From NCBI RefSeq assembly GCF_963678635.1, contig NC_087069.1, forward strand, positions 14,050,660 through 14,114,659: a stretch of 64,000 nucleotides of DNA, written 5' to 3'. The translations under genes and the position numbers were made by a program. Below the pieces are notes generated by a model that searched no databases, was not told the DNA's origin, and saw nothing but the letters and a program-made list of their open reading frames with translations. Origin of the DNA: Symsagittifera roscoffensis. Taxonomy: Eukaryota; Xenacoelomorpha; Acoela; Convolutidae. Positions within the stretch are counted from its first letter, which is position 1; each line of letters starts with the position of its first letter. Positions 11,443 through 20,429 of this stretch are shown here, piece after piece.

Positions 11443-12174
11443 TTACTCAATAAGGCACAGCGTGGTTCTTAGCACCTCCTCAGTTACTCTTCTGTTGCCT
11501 AAGATGTCATACAAAACGCGCCTGACACTCCGAACTAATCGCTCCCAGGAGCCAACATGGTGCGGTGCGCTGGGTGGATTGAATTTCCACTTGATCCCTT
11601 TCTGAACAAAAACAGCGGGTGCGAGCTTGTTCCAAATCTCAATGCAAGCTAAGAGCTCTTTCTGAGCGCCAACAAAGTTCGTTCCGTTGTCGGACATGAT
11701 GGTAGTCGGAGTACCGCGACGTGCAATAAACCTCTCTACGCCCATCACACAAGAGCTTGTGTCGAGCGAGGGGACCACTTCAGTATGCATCGCTCTAGTG
11801 GTGAGACAGGTGAACAAAAAACCCCACCTCTTTTCCGTACTTCTCCGGATTGGAACTAGGAACGGCCCAAAAAAGTCGACACCTGTGTTAGTGAAAGGAG
11901 CTTGCTTGTAACCCAGCCTTTCAATGGGCAGATCAGCCATAATATGAGTTACTGTTTGCGCTTTGCGTTTTCGGCAAGCAACGCAAGTATTTTCAATGTT
12001 TCGCAGCAACCATCGCAAATTTAACACAACGTACTTCGAATTAACAACCGCACGCATGTAGTTCAAGCCTTGATGGAAATTCCTAACGTGCAAGTGCTGA
12101 ACCCATAACCGAACAACCGCGTGACGTGCATCAAGTATAATCGGATGCTTGCTATCGAAATCGGAATTAACCAA
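11443..12174 (-). pseudogene. Bel/Pao integrase, open frame, copy 2
   Basis: 243 residues without interruption: zinc-finger-like N-terminus, GVDFFGPF, SDNGTNF and HHVGSWERLV. It keeps the reading frame lost in copy 1 but cannot be expressed from a complete pol, because the reverse-transcriptase region upstream is deleted and a TGA separates it from RNase H. Confidence 0.85.
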
Positions 12175-12270
12175 GCGGCTGATGCACCCAGTCGAGCGAA
12201 GGATGTCAGCTGGTCCAATGAACGGCGAATACTTGGCGATCCGACTATTCCTCGTGATAACTTTACCGGA

Positions 12271-12936
12271 TCATAGTAGTTTTAGCTCACTAGGGAATGT
12301 CCCACCCTGGGACAGGTAAATGAGCTTCTGTTCAGCAATATTCATTTCAGACGGGTCTGTAATTTCTAATATACTCGACCGGAAAGGTTTATGGGATGGC
12401 AGCCATCTTAACAAAAATTCTACTGCGCGTTTGTATTTTACAATTGAATTGAATCTCTCCCATTTTCCGAAGGGGAGATTTTTTTCTGTCAAAACAACGA
12501 CGACGAAATTTGACGACTTTTCCAGACAAATGTCAATATCACATAATGGTCCTTTGAGTCTTATTTTATCAATAACCCTTGTATCGGGCTTGAACGGCCA
12601 ATCAGTTGTTCTCAATATACTACGGCCATTAACCCAGCTGCTTTCCTTGAGGGCTTCCGAAGAAATCCCTCGTGTACCGGTATCAGCTGGGTTATCACCG
12701 CTAAGTATGTGATGCCACTGATCAGTGGTGGTAGACTCCAGAATCTCACCAGTGCGATTACCAACAAAAACGGGTAGTTTACTACAAGAGTGAAGCCACT
12801 GGAGAACAGTGGTACTATCTGTCCACATGAAAATATCCGTAACTTTGAAAGTGAGACCTTTCAAAATTTCTTTTTTTAAGCGGGTTGCAAGAAGAGCCGC
12901 TTGAAGCTCTAACTTTGGAATAGAAAGCGCTTTCAT
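12271..12936 (-). pseudogene. Bel/Pao RNase H region, copy 2
   Basis: Same 221-residue frame and same terminal TGA as copy 1. About 50 bp upstream of it have been lost between aaag microhomologies (near 12957). Confidence 0.8.
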
Positions 12937-13196
12937 AGGCGCGACGCGGGCTTTGCCAAAGCGACGGCACAGAAAACATCCTGAGAACTATCACCGAACA
13001 TGTGAAGTTCTATTCGGTCGAAAGGTTCAGTGAAATAGCTGCGAGTTATTGTCAGAGAACCTAACAAATGAAGACCTGAGTGCCACTCAAGGAATTGCTT
13101 TTTGATTTCCTCTGGCAGATCATCGTCCCATTTTTGACCGCTGATTCGCCAGATATCTTTTACATATATAGAGCTAACAAGCGGCGGAACGGGCAT
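12933..13196 (-). pseudogene. Remnant of the RT/RNase H connection, copy 2
   Basis: An 87-residue frame holding DIWRISGQKWDDDL, then EWHSGLHLLGSLTITRSYF, matching copy 1. The preceding part (13162-13196) is unrelated sequence left by deletion of the reverse-transcriptase domain. Confidence 0.75.
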
Positions 13197-13240
13197 CTAC
13201 CTGCTTGAAGGCTCCATATGACTCCAACTCATACCAAGTT

Positions 13241-15895
13241 TTAATTTGGTCCGCAAGAGACATGTCTTCGACAATACACCTTAAAGCAAGACGAGTTCGA
13301 CTTAAAGGACGGCGGTAACGGACCACTTAAAACCCAACCTATCGGAAGGCGTACGGCGCACGGTGAAATAGAGTCCTCCCCCAGAAGGTACTCAACGGGT
13401 CTTATGGCATGGTAGAAATCCTGTCCAATAATTATTTCGACGTCCTCATACTTATAATGTATAGGTTTGATCGGAGCCAACTGCGGGTATTTTTCCTGTA
13501 ATTCAGGATTGCTTATGCTATCCGATCCAATACGAATATGATCCTTAATATAAGCTCGAAAAGAAAACGAAAATTCACTATTATTCGTTTCGGCGGAAAC
13601 TTGAAAACTTACTTGATAAGTTTTCATCACGCTCGTGGAATTGAATCTATTTATGGTGAGGTTAACGGGGGTGCCAACCAAATGGAGGCGTTTCACGAGA
13701 TCGGCGGATACCCATGAGTGCGTGGAAGCACTATCGCAAAGAGCTAGGGCATTAGTAATTGTCGCATCCGAAGAGTGATGCAACTGGCAGGAGGCCTTTA
13801 GTTGACTCCTGGCTATGAATATCGCCGACGGCAACTTTAGTCGATACATGTTTAGTGTTTGCGTTACCTGACGCCGGGGAACTTTTAGTATCCTTAGGAG
13901 GAACAATTTTCTCCGCTCCATGTAAGAGGAGAACAATTTTCTCCGCTCCAATTTTCCTCCGTTGTGCGTGCTTTCACAATCTGGCTTGGGGCACTTTCTG
14001 GCCTTGCTACAATTACAAAAACTGTGATTGCTCTGTAAACACGCAAAGTAAAGTTTTTGTTCGGCTACATGTTTCGCTCGTTGCGTAGCGTTTTTCTCTT
14101 TGAATACGGCGCAATTCCAAAGAGCGTGTTGACCTTTACATACAGAACATGGAGGGTACTTTGGTTTTTCTTTAGTCTTATTACTTACATTTGCGTTACT
14201 AGCAAACACTTTCGTACCTACTTTTTGCTTCACTGGTTCTTCAGACTTAACCTTAGAATTAATTGTTTTTAGCCTCTCATGACCCTCCGCTTTTTCTTTA
14301 AGCCATTCGTTGGAATCTAGCAGAGTTGGTCGATGCCACCGGCGTCTTACGGTTTGCATTGACCATGCTTCTTTAAGGTTTGGGGGAAGCTTACTCACAG
14401 CTTGATTCAGTAAGTTAACACTTTTCAGGTCGTCGTTAAAAGACAGAGACTTGAATACGGCAACAAGTCCAGAAATTGCAGAGGAAAATCCAATTACATT
14501 TTCCGAGTTATGCATTTTCAGCGGCGGAAAATTACTCAATTTATCTAGCTGAGCCCCTACTACAGCATGCGGCTGCCCGAACTTTCTTTGAAGAGTTGAT
14601 AATGCGTCTTTATATAGTACTCCTTTATAGCTATACTCAGCGATTGCGGATTTTGCTTTACCCACTACGAGCGTTTTCAGATAGGTAAGCTTTTCATCGT
14701 CACTGAGTATGGCTGAGTCGACCGTCGATATGAACTGCCCAAACCACTCATGCCAATTAAGTGGGTTGCCGTCGAACTGGGTCAGCTTCCACTCAGGGAG
14801 ATGATCTTTTCGGCTGTGCATGAGTATATTAACCAACTCTCGTGTCGAAAGTGGACGCTCGATGTCTGCACCAAGTGAATTACCGGGAGTTGGCTCTGTG
14901 TAACTCGAAGAGTTACCGTGACAATCAGGAACGAACGGTTGATTAGCATGTGAAGAATTTTCAGGCTGTGCAAAGAACACAGTCCCTCCACTTGTATAAG
15001 GAACAAAATTATTCGGAGGAACAATCGGAGTTACTGCGGAAAAAACAGTTGTCGAAGGAATATAGTGTTGTTGAGCTGACAATAAAGGGGCAGCAACAGC
15101 TGGTCTCCACAAATTACTATAAGGATTGTAGTGGTCACTTGAAAAGTTATAACTACTAACGGGAACATCCATATGTTGTTGTGATGGGGCTATAGCTGCT
15201 TGGTAGCCAGCTACTACTGATCCTGTAGTGTGATGACTTAAAGAAATCTGATTAATTGCTATTGATACAGGAACAAACGGTGCTACACCAGAAGGAACTT
15301 CTGCAGATGTTGGTGGAGCAAAATAGTTTTCAGAAGTTACCGGGACTACTGAACCTGTGCTTGGATTGCCTAGCACCGGATGAGTGGACAGAAAAGTTTG
15401 CTGAGGCAAATTATTAGAAACAGGTTGAATGACCTGCTGTAACCCTACTGGATTGTTAACGAAAACCTGCGATCGGACCAAATTCGACAAATTATGTTGT
15501 TGTCCGTGAATGTGGTTACTGTAATACAATCCCGGATCACTAGAAGCTGCCTGTCCATTATTCACTCCTGTAAAACTTGATGAGACCAAGTAATTTGTTG
15601 ATGCAGAATAAGTTGCCTCAGGAGCCGTTGAACGAACGTGCTGCTCTTGATTGGGAACTACAACAGCATCAGGCTGATTGTGGTCGACAGATTCGACCCG
15701 GTGACGCGTACGATCCTTTTCGTCTATTGTTGAGATTCGAGTTAAACCACTTTTCTCAGCACTCTCGCTGATTTCCGACAACTCATCTTCTAACTCAAGC
15801 CCTTTCAACTCAATTTCTGCCAGTTTTTTCCTGTGTTCTTCAGCCAATTCTTCCGACTCTAAACTGCTTTGTTGTTCTAAAACATATTGTTTCAT
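13241..15895 (-). CDS. Bel/Pao Gag-protease ORF
   Basis: 884 residues. Residues 1-50 are a charged coiled-coil-like stretch; about 60-350 are Ser/Gln/Asn/Pro-rich and low complexity; about 365-510 match the DUF1759 gag domain (WKLTQFDGNPLNWHEWFGQF); about 580-660 carry Cys/His knuckles (CSVCKGQHALWNC). The aspartic protease starts near residue 717 with CDSASTHSWV, where DSA replaces the more common DSG/DTG. A local duplication (about 13900-13960) repeats ERRKLF. The open frame begins inside gag; the N-terminal part lies in broken frames upstream. The end at 13241 is close to the reverse-transcriptase deletion. Confidence 0.88.
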   Translation of the reverse strand: MKQYVLEQQSSLESEELAEEHRKKLAEIELKGLELEDELSEISESAEKSGLTRISTIDEKDRTRHRVESVDHNQPDAVVVPNQEQHVRSTAPEATYSASTNYLVSSSFTGVNNGQAASSDPGLYYSNHIHGQQHNLSNLVRSQVFVNNPVGLQQVIQPVSNNLPQQTFLSTHPVLGNPSTGSVVPVTSENYFAPPTSAEVPSGVAPFVPVSIAINQISLSHHTTGSVVAGYQAAIAPSQQHMDVPVSSYNFSSDHYNPYSNLWRPAVAAPLLSAQQHYIPSTTVFSAVTPIVPPNNFVPYTSGGTVFFAQPENSSHANQPFVPDCHGNSSSYTEPTPGNSLGADIERPLSTRELVNILMHSRKDHLPEWKLTQFDGNPLNWHEWFGQFISTVDSAILSDDEKLTYLKTLVVGKAKSAIAEYSYKGVLYKDALSTLQRKFGQPHAVVGAQLDKLSNFPPLKMHNSENVIGFSSAISGLVAVFKSLSFNDDLKSVNLLNQAVSKLPPNLKEAWSMQTVRRRWHRPTLLDSNEWLKEKAEGHERLKTINSKVKSEEPVKQKVGTKVFASNANVSNKTKEKPKYPPCSVCKGQHALWNCAVFKEKNATQRAKHVAEQKLYFACLQSNHSFCNCSKARKCPKPDCESTHNGGKLERRKLFSSYMERRKLFLLRILKVPRRQVTQTLNMYRLKLPSAIFIARSQLKASCQLHHSSDATITNALALCDSASTHSWVSADLVKRLHLVGTPVNLTINRFNSTSVMKTYQVSFQVSAETNNSEFSFSFRAYIKDHIRIGSDSISNPELQEKYPQLAPIKPIHYKYEDVEIIIGQDFYHAIRPVEYLLGEDSISPCAVRLPIGWVLSGPLPPSFKSNSSCFKVYCRRHVSCGPN

Positions 15896-15918
15896 CTTGT
15901 TTTGCTGCTCTTTCAGTC

Positions 15919-16610
15919 TTAATGATACCTTGCCTGCCTCTCAAGTTCTTCTTGTTGTTTCTTTAAAATCATTAAGCCGCGCTTTTTCTCAGAAAGTGTT
16001 TTCGACTGAGCGGCGGTATGACGACTAGATTTCTGAAAACCCGATTGATGATGTCGGCTGCTTCGGTGTGACACCTTAGAGCGGGTATCTGTTTTATGCG
16101 ACTGGGGTTTTTGACTTTTTTCAGAATGAGAAACTTTTGAGCTGCTATCTATGTTGTCCGGCTCTGTTACTGCCTCAAAACTTGTTTTATATGTGATAGC
16201 TTCCTGTAAAATTTTATCGTTGCTTTGAGTCAACTTATGAAGCCACATATCCTGTGCCGGTATCAATTCGTCGGGTTTGGCACTTTTTCAATCAACTCAT
16301 TAATTATCTCGACCGCTTGTTCATTAATTATCTCGACAACAGCCATATCAATCAACTCATTATTTATCTCGACCGCTTGTTCTATACAGTTCCTACTATT
16401 TTCAATATAGGTATCAATTTTTGAGCAACCACTCTGACTCTCTATGTATTCTAAAATTATTTCATGGCATTTATAAAGTTCGTTTTCGAGATTGCTACGT
16501 TTCTCAAACAACTTCTTAATTTTCTTCTGAAACTTAACTTCCATGCCTAATAACTTCAGAAATAAGCGACTCTCAGAAAATACTTTATTTTCACTCAAGT
16601 AAATCCACAA
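15919..16610 (-). pseudogene. Broken N-terminal part of Bel/Pao gag
   Basis: Two frames (16263-16610 and 15919-16266) encode a charged helical region (KFQKKIKKLFEKRSNLE) and then a Ser/His/Lys-rich stretch ending KKQQEELERQARYH. They are in different frames from each other and from 13241-15895. An internal direct repeat at about 16286-16385 gives repeated EIINE(L/Q) units. The most likely reading is one ancestral gag N-terminus with two frameshifts. Confidence 0.6.
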
Positions 16611-16616
16611 AATACT

Positions 16617-17209
16617 CTAATACATCAATAACTTACAAGGGGGAGTAACTTGAAGTTTTAATGCATTAAGTCGCTTCTTCTTAGCTTTCAGTGTACTTAA
16701 GTCAGCACTGTATCGTCTAAGTAAAAACAGAGTCTTCAACTCAAGGGAAGGGGGCTGGTGCAGCTCTCTATACTTTTCGATAAGTGTTTGGTCCTTGGCC
16801 TTTCGCTTTGAGATAAAATCCTCAACTATGTTAAGAACGAGAATACCTGTCTTTTTCAACTCTTTTTTTATATTGTCCGTACCGTTGCGGCGACAGTATA
16901 CAATAGCGGTAATATTCTCCTTGTATCTCAAAAGAAGGCTCTTAAGTTGGTCAGTACTCAAACTAGGGTTGTTGTTACTGCGGTGCTTACTATGGAGTTA
17001 TTTATGGCGTCGTGCCAAATAACTAGATCTTTCCGATTCGGCAAAAAGTGATGCAGATAGTATTGGATAGTTTTCTGCGAGTCCCTGGCGTTAAAGTTAA
17101 AGCTTAAGCGGGACTTTGTGAAACAAGTCTCTTTCACGCGCTTTTGAGACGGTGCGGATAGTATACGGAGCGCGTGATCCAAGGAAGTAGCTCCTAGTAT
17201 GAATACCAT
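16617..17209 (-). pseudogene. Extra ORF upstream of gag (SGNH-like candidate), frameshifted
   Basis: Frames 16958-17209 and 16617-16961 meet at a one-base slip near 16960. The first opens MVFILGATSLDHALRI and contains DLVIWHDAINNSI. The second contains ITAIVYCRRNGTDNI and LHQPPSLELKTL. The small-residue block I followed by a WHD..NNS motif suggests a GDSL/SGNH-hydrolase-like fold, but I recognise the pattern only loosely and no catalytic triad is proven. It lies between the 5' leader and gag, in the position of an accessory domain. A TAG/TAA-type stop at 16617 separates it from the gag fragments. Confidence 0.45.
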
Positions 17210-17261
17210 ACACTCAAGAGACCTATGCGACGGCTACGTTACGCTAAAGTACCAATGGGGT

Positions 17262-17600
17262 GGGGAAATTAAGTAGGTCGGTTGAACTCCAACAATACAC
17301 ACGGAGTAAACCTGAGGATGAAAGAATTCAACTTAACTCACTTAATATCACCGTACCTGACCGCTTAACATTAGTGTCGCGCAACGAAGTCAATAATCGG
17401 ACGGGCTGAAACGGCTTAGAGTTACTTGAAGCGTACTGGCTTTCAGTTTCACCAATGTGGGTGGGGGATCAGGCAAATTGGTTAAGTTCCAACAACACAC
17501 GCGGAAAAACCCTGAGAATGAAAAAACTCAACTTAATTTGCCTGATAATTCGCTACCAGACCACTTACCATAAGGTTGATGTCAAGTTACAGCACAGTTT
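17262..17600. repeat. Imperfect direct repeat in the Bel/Pao leader
   Basis: Segments at about 17262-17390 and 17459-17590 align: a gtggggga/ggtgggga start, tccaacaa(t/c)acac(a/g)cgg, (ga)atgaa..a..caactta, then ac(c/a)gac(c/a)(g/a)ctta. They are about 200 bp apart and lie between the primer-binding site and the extra ORF. Confidence 0.6.
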
Positions 17601-18671
17601 CGCAGAATTATGGGGACGTTTTGAGGAATTTTTTTGGCAATTTTTTAAACTTTTTTCCCAAAATTTTTCGGAAAATTTTGGTCAGCAGGTTCGAGTCATA
17701 AACCAATCCAAAAAACTAGTTTAGTACCTCTTATCTTTGTTCCGATTTCACGGATTAATATTCCGTTCACAAATATCCAAAAATGTTTGGTGTCGAGAAA
17801 AATTGTCAATCAAATTGTCTAAGTACCGATTGTAAGTTATTTCAGTTCAACGGAACTGTCCAAAAATTTTGGGTATTGAGAGAAATTACCTGGGGCTAGT
17901 TTGCGGAAAAAATTTCCACATGTATGACAGCGTAAATGAATTTTATAGCACAATTTGAAAGTTTTTTTTTAAAAAAGTTTGTCGAGTCTTACAGTTTTGG
18001 AGATTGGGCGGTCACCGGTTTCGGGTTGTCAAGCCTTCGGTCAGTCGCAGAGGGATTGTTCAGCAACCACTACTCTACCTTACACAAAACGTCTGCAGTT
18101 GACAGTCAGGATACCTGTTTTCAGACTTCTATGTCAGCTTTCGGCTAGCAGCACACTTTCGGTCCACTGGCCAGTCGGTCAACAGAACCTCTTTCCACAG
18201 TAATTGAGTTATTTGCCTAAACCTCCGATATTTTTTTCAATGACTTTAACTGTTCCTGGCTGTTTTGGGTGGTAGTGAATATAACGTTGGAGACGTTTTA
18301 GGTTTTGCTGCAACTGTGATCTATCTTCAGAAGTAACTGTCCTGATTGGCGTCGGCGTCTCTGTAGCAATATCGATAGAGGTCAGTTAAAACTAGCTCTT
18401 CGGTTCTGTATTGATCTCACTGCCGATTGGTGAAATCACTGTTGAATTTAAAAACGCTGCGGATTGTAGGTTCTGCAGTAGTACTCGAAACTATTCCCTC
18501 AGGAGTAATATTCGGTCCAAAAAATTCACCAGGGCTGCTGATTCATCAGGGCTACTGGTGGCAGGGCTGCTAATAGGAGGCACTGAGCTGGCTGCTGATA
18601 AGGACTGCTGTCGTGTCCCTTGTGCCCCTCGGTGAAGCTAGTGTCGTTATCAAACAATCAGGGCACTAACG
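17601..18671 (-). other. Bel/Pao 5' leader
   Basis: About 1 kb between the primer-binding site and the first recognisable reading frame. I see no coding motif. It would contain the packaging signal by analogy with other LTR elements, which is an inference. Confidence 0.4.
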
Positions 18672-18689
18672 GTCCTTTGTGGGGCGCCA
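18672..18689 (-). other. Primer-binding site of the Bel/Pao element
   Basis: Three nucleotides after the 5' LTR the minus strand reads TGGCGCCCCACAAAGG. It starts with TGG, as expected for pairing with a tRNA 3' CCA end (…GGCGCCA). I do not assign the tRNA. Confidence 0.75.
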
Positions 18690-18692
18690 AAA

Positions 18693-19157
18693 TGTGCCCG
18701 CTAATCTCCGTAGGATGAATTTAACCGACAAATCAAAACAATGAATTCGTATTCTCGGTAATACAAAATTCAAAGGCAATATTGATAAATTTATCCCAAA
18801 ATTTGTTGTAAAACGAGTTCATAAATTCACCAAGTTTACCGCTTCAATAACAAATTAGCGCAAGCGAGCCACAAGAACAGGTCGGTGATGTCCTTGAGAC
18901 AAATTGCTCTTTTTTAGCGGTCAGCCTTAATCAAGGCTGAACCGAATTAGAATCAAAAAACAGTTAAAATGGGATATAACCCCCTTTTTTAGTATATTAA
19001 TACATGGGCAGGTGGGGGACTCGAACCTACGTCAACTGGTATGTTACGTTACGTTGTCTTAGTCCGCTTGGCCAACTGTGCTTATGGTTGTTACATGTTG
19101 GTTCAATTTTATGCCTTTATACTCTCGCACATTTGCGTTTATATTTGCGCTGCAACA
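18693..19157 (-). repeat. Bel/Pao 5' LTR
   Basis: 465 bp with the same TG...CA ends. It is slightly more different from the other two than they are from each other, as expected if those two share the later duplication. It adjoins the primer-binding site at 18689. Confidence 0.9.
19006..19083 (-). other. tRNA-like segment inside the 5' LTR
   Basis: Box B complement at 19017-19027 and box A complement at 19064-19074. Its presence in the 5' LTR shows that the segment belonged to the LTR before integration. Confidence 0.65.
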
Positions 19158-19162
19158 GAGTT
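19158..19162. repeat. Target-site duplication gagtt (right)
   Basis: This follows the 5' LTR end directly and pairs with 6904-6908, fixing the original insertion boundaries. Confidence 0.85.
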
Positions 19163-19600
19163 GAACGCTAGAAACTAACGATCACAATTCCTTTGTGCGT
19201 TTGCATAGTTTCTTTCTCATAAAATTGCAAAAATAATCCGAAAAAATTCCAAAATTGCAAAAATCCGAAATAATTGCAGTTAGTTTTCAGAAAAAAAATA
19301 ACATGATCATAGTTTGAGGGTTTGCAGAACGAGCTTAATTTTTCCTGAGTCAATGGATTTTTTTCTCCTGCCAACCTTTTGACTCTTCTTCCTTTTCCCG
19401 CCCGCAACATTGGCAAAAATTTTTTTCAATCTAAATGAAACTTAACCAGCGTTTAATTACACAAAGTTAGTCTCCTTAAAAAACTTCTTTAAAATCTGTA
19501 ACCAACTTAGAGTTTTAGTCAATAAAAAGAAAAACTGGATTAAAAATAGTTCAGAAGACGTTATGTCAAAGAAGACGTCTAATATATGGGTTGGTACGCT
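19163..19600. other. Non-coding, right flank of the Bel/Pao element
   Basis: AT-rich sequence; no gene or repeat recognised apart from short A/T runs. Confidence 0.5.
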
Positions 19601-19604
19601 CCTT

Positions 19605-20425
19605 GCAGGGGGCCCGGGTCGAGATCCCGCTCAAAAACCGCTCAAGATTTGCGCGGTTTGAGCGGTTTTCCAGCAAGATTTGAGCGGTTTTAGCGGTTTG
19701 GGCGGTTTTTTTGAAAAACCGCTCAAAATGCTCAAATCTTGCTTAAAAAACCGCTCAAAAACCGCTCATTTCTTACGGTGATTTTTGAACGGTTTTTCAA
19801 GCAAGATTTGAGCGGTTTTTGAGCGGTCTTCCCGGGTCGAGGTCCCAGACTCCCCCCGCCCCAACGTACCCCCCCCCCCTCCAACGTACCCCCCCCCCCC
19901 TCAACGTACATCTAACTCTAGTAAGGGACATCAACTCTAGTAAGAGGTGAGGGGGGACATCAACTCTAGTAAGAGGTGGGGGGGGTGGATTGGTGTTAGA
20001 TCTTATAATCGATTATTTTTGTTATTTTGTAGAGACTGACAATAAAAATCCTGACAGTATATTTGTTGTGTATGTCTAAAACATTGAACATATTCAGTAG
20101 AACAAATACAGCGAATATTAAGCTTCCAGCAAGTCAGCATAGACTAACGGATAAGGTGTCTGACTTCGAATAAGTAAATTGCGGGTTCGAATCCCTCCGT
20201 GGTCGACTTTTTATTATTAAATCTTGTGCGGTTTTTGTTAGATAAACTGCTCAAAACCGTTCAAATCTTGCGCGGTTTTTGAGCGGTTTTTTTAGATAAA
20301 CCGTTCAAAAACCGCTCAAACCGCTCATTTTGAAGCAAGATTTTGAGCGTAATTGTCTAAAAAAACCGCTCAAACCGCTCAAATCCTGCTTCAAATTAGG
20401 TGAAAAATCTCGACTCGGGGGGGGG
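19605..20425. repeat. AAACCGCTC repeat element with inverted ends
   Basis: Two arrays of AAACCGCTCAAA and its reverse complement, with gatttgagcggttttt variants (19625-19830 and 20222-20390), surround a C/G-rich block and a tRNA-like sequence. The outer ends are inverted: cccgggtcgagatc on the left and, read from the right, cccgagtcgagatt. A third related piece, cccgggtcgaggtccc, lies near 19830. In between are three copies of acatc(t)aactctagtaag (about 19907-19975). Confidence 0.7.
20133..20205 (+). pseudogene. Degenerate tRNA-Arg(TCG)-like sequence
   Basis: The 73-nt length, CTAACGGATAAGG D-arm/box A, CTTCGAA anticodon loop and GCGGGTTCGAATCCC T-arm/box B match metazoan tRNA-Arg(TCG). The 5' acceptor (GTCAGCA) does not pair with the 3' side (CCGTGGTC), and the anticodon stem is broken on its 3' side. 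A TTTTT follows. It is a tRNA pseudogene or the head of a tRNA-derived SINE, not a functional gene. Confidence 0.7.
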
Positions 20426-20429
20426 GGGG

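Larger units (their letters stand above)
10341..13161. repeat. Tandem segmental duplication, copy 2 (deleted)
   Basis: This is near-identical to 6725-9587 by reading. It has a short templated change at about 11091-11117 (an extra copy of gcgcgtccgtccttgccata) and lacks about 50 bp at 12957 that copy 1 keeps at about 9340. Homology stops after 13161. The reverse-transcriptase region present in copy 1 at 9588-10333 is missing here. Confidence 0.9.
6909..19157 (-). mobile_element. Bel/Pao LTR retrotransposon, internally duplicated and inactive
   Basis: The element reads on the minus strand: 5' LTR 18693-19157, primer-binding site, extra ORF, gag-protease, RNase H, integrase, LTR (10525-10987), then a second pol 3' half with reverse transcriptase and the outer 3' LTR (6909-7371). 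It is flanked on both sides by gagtt (6904-6908 and 19158-19162). Family assignment rests on the DUF1759/Peptidase_A17-type gag-pro-RT arrangement, the YIDD catalytic box, the SIPKLELQAALL RNase H entry, the integrase HHVGSWERLV motif and the C-terminal DUF5641-like segment. Frameshifts, stops and a reverse-transcriptase deletion in one copy show that it is defective. Confidence 0.9.

Noticed and set aside
10525-19157. Two independent Bel/Pao insertions
   Set aside because: The middle LTR is preceded by the same genomic flank as the outer one, which only a tandem duplication explains.
20133-20205. Functional tRNA-Arg
   Set aside because: Acceptor and anticodon stems do not pair, so only a pseudogene or SINE head is supported.
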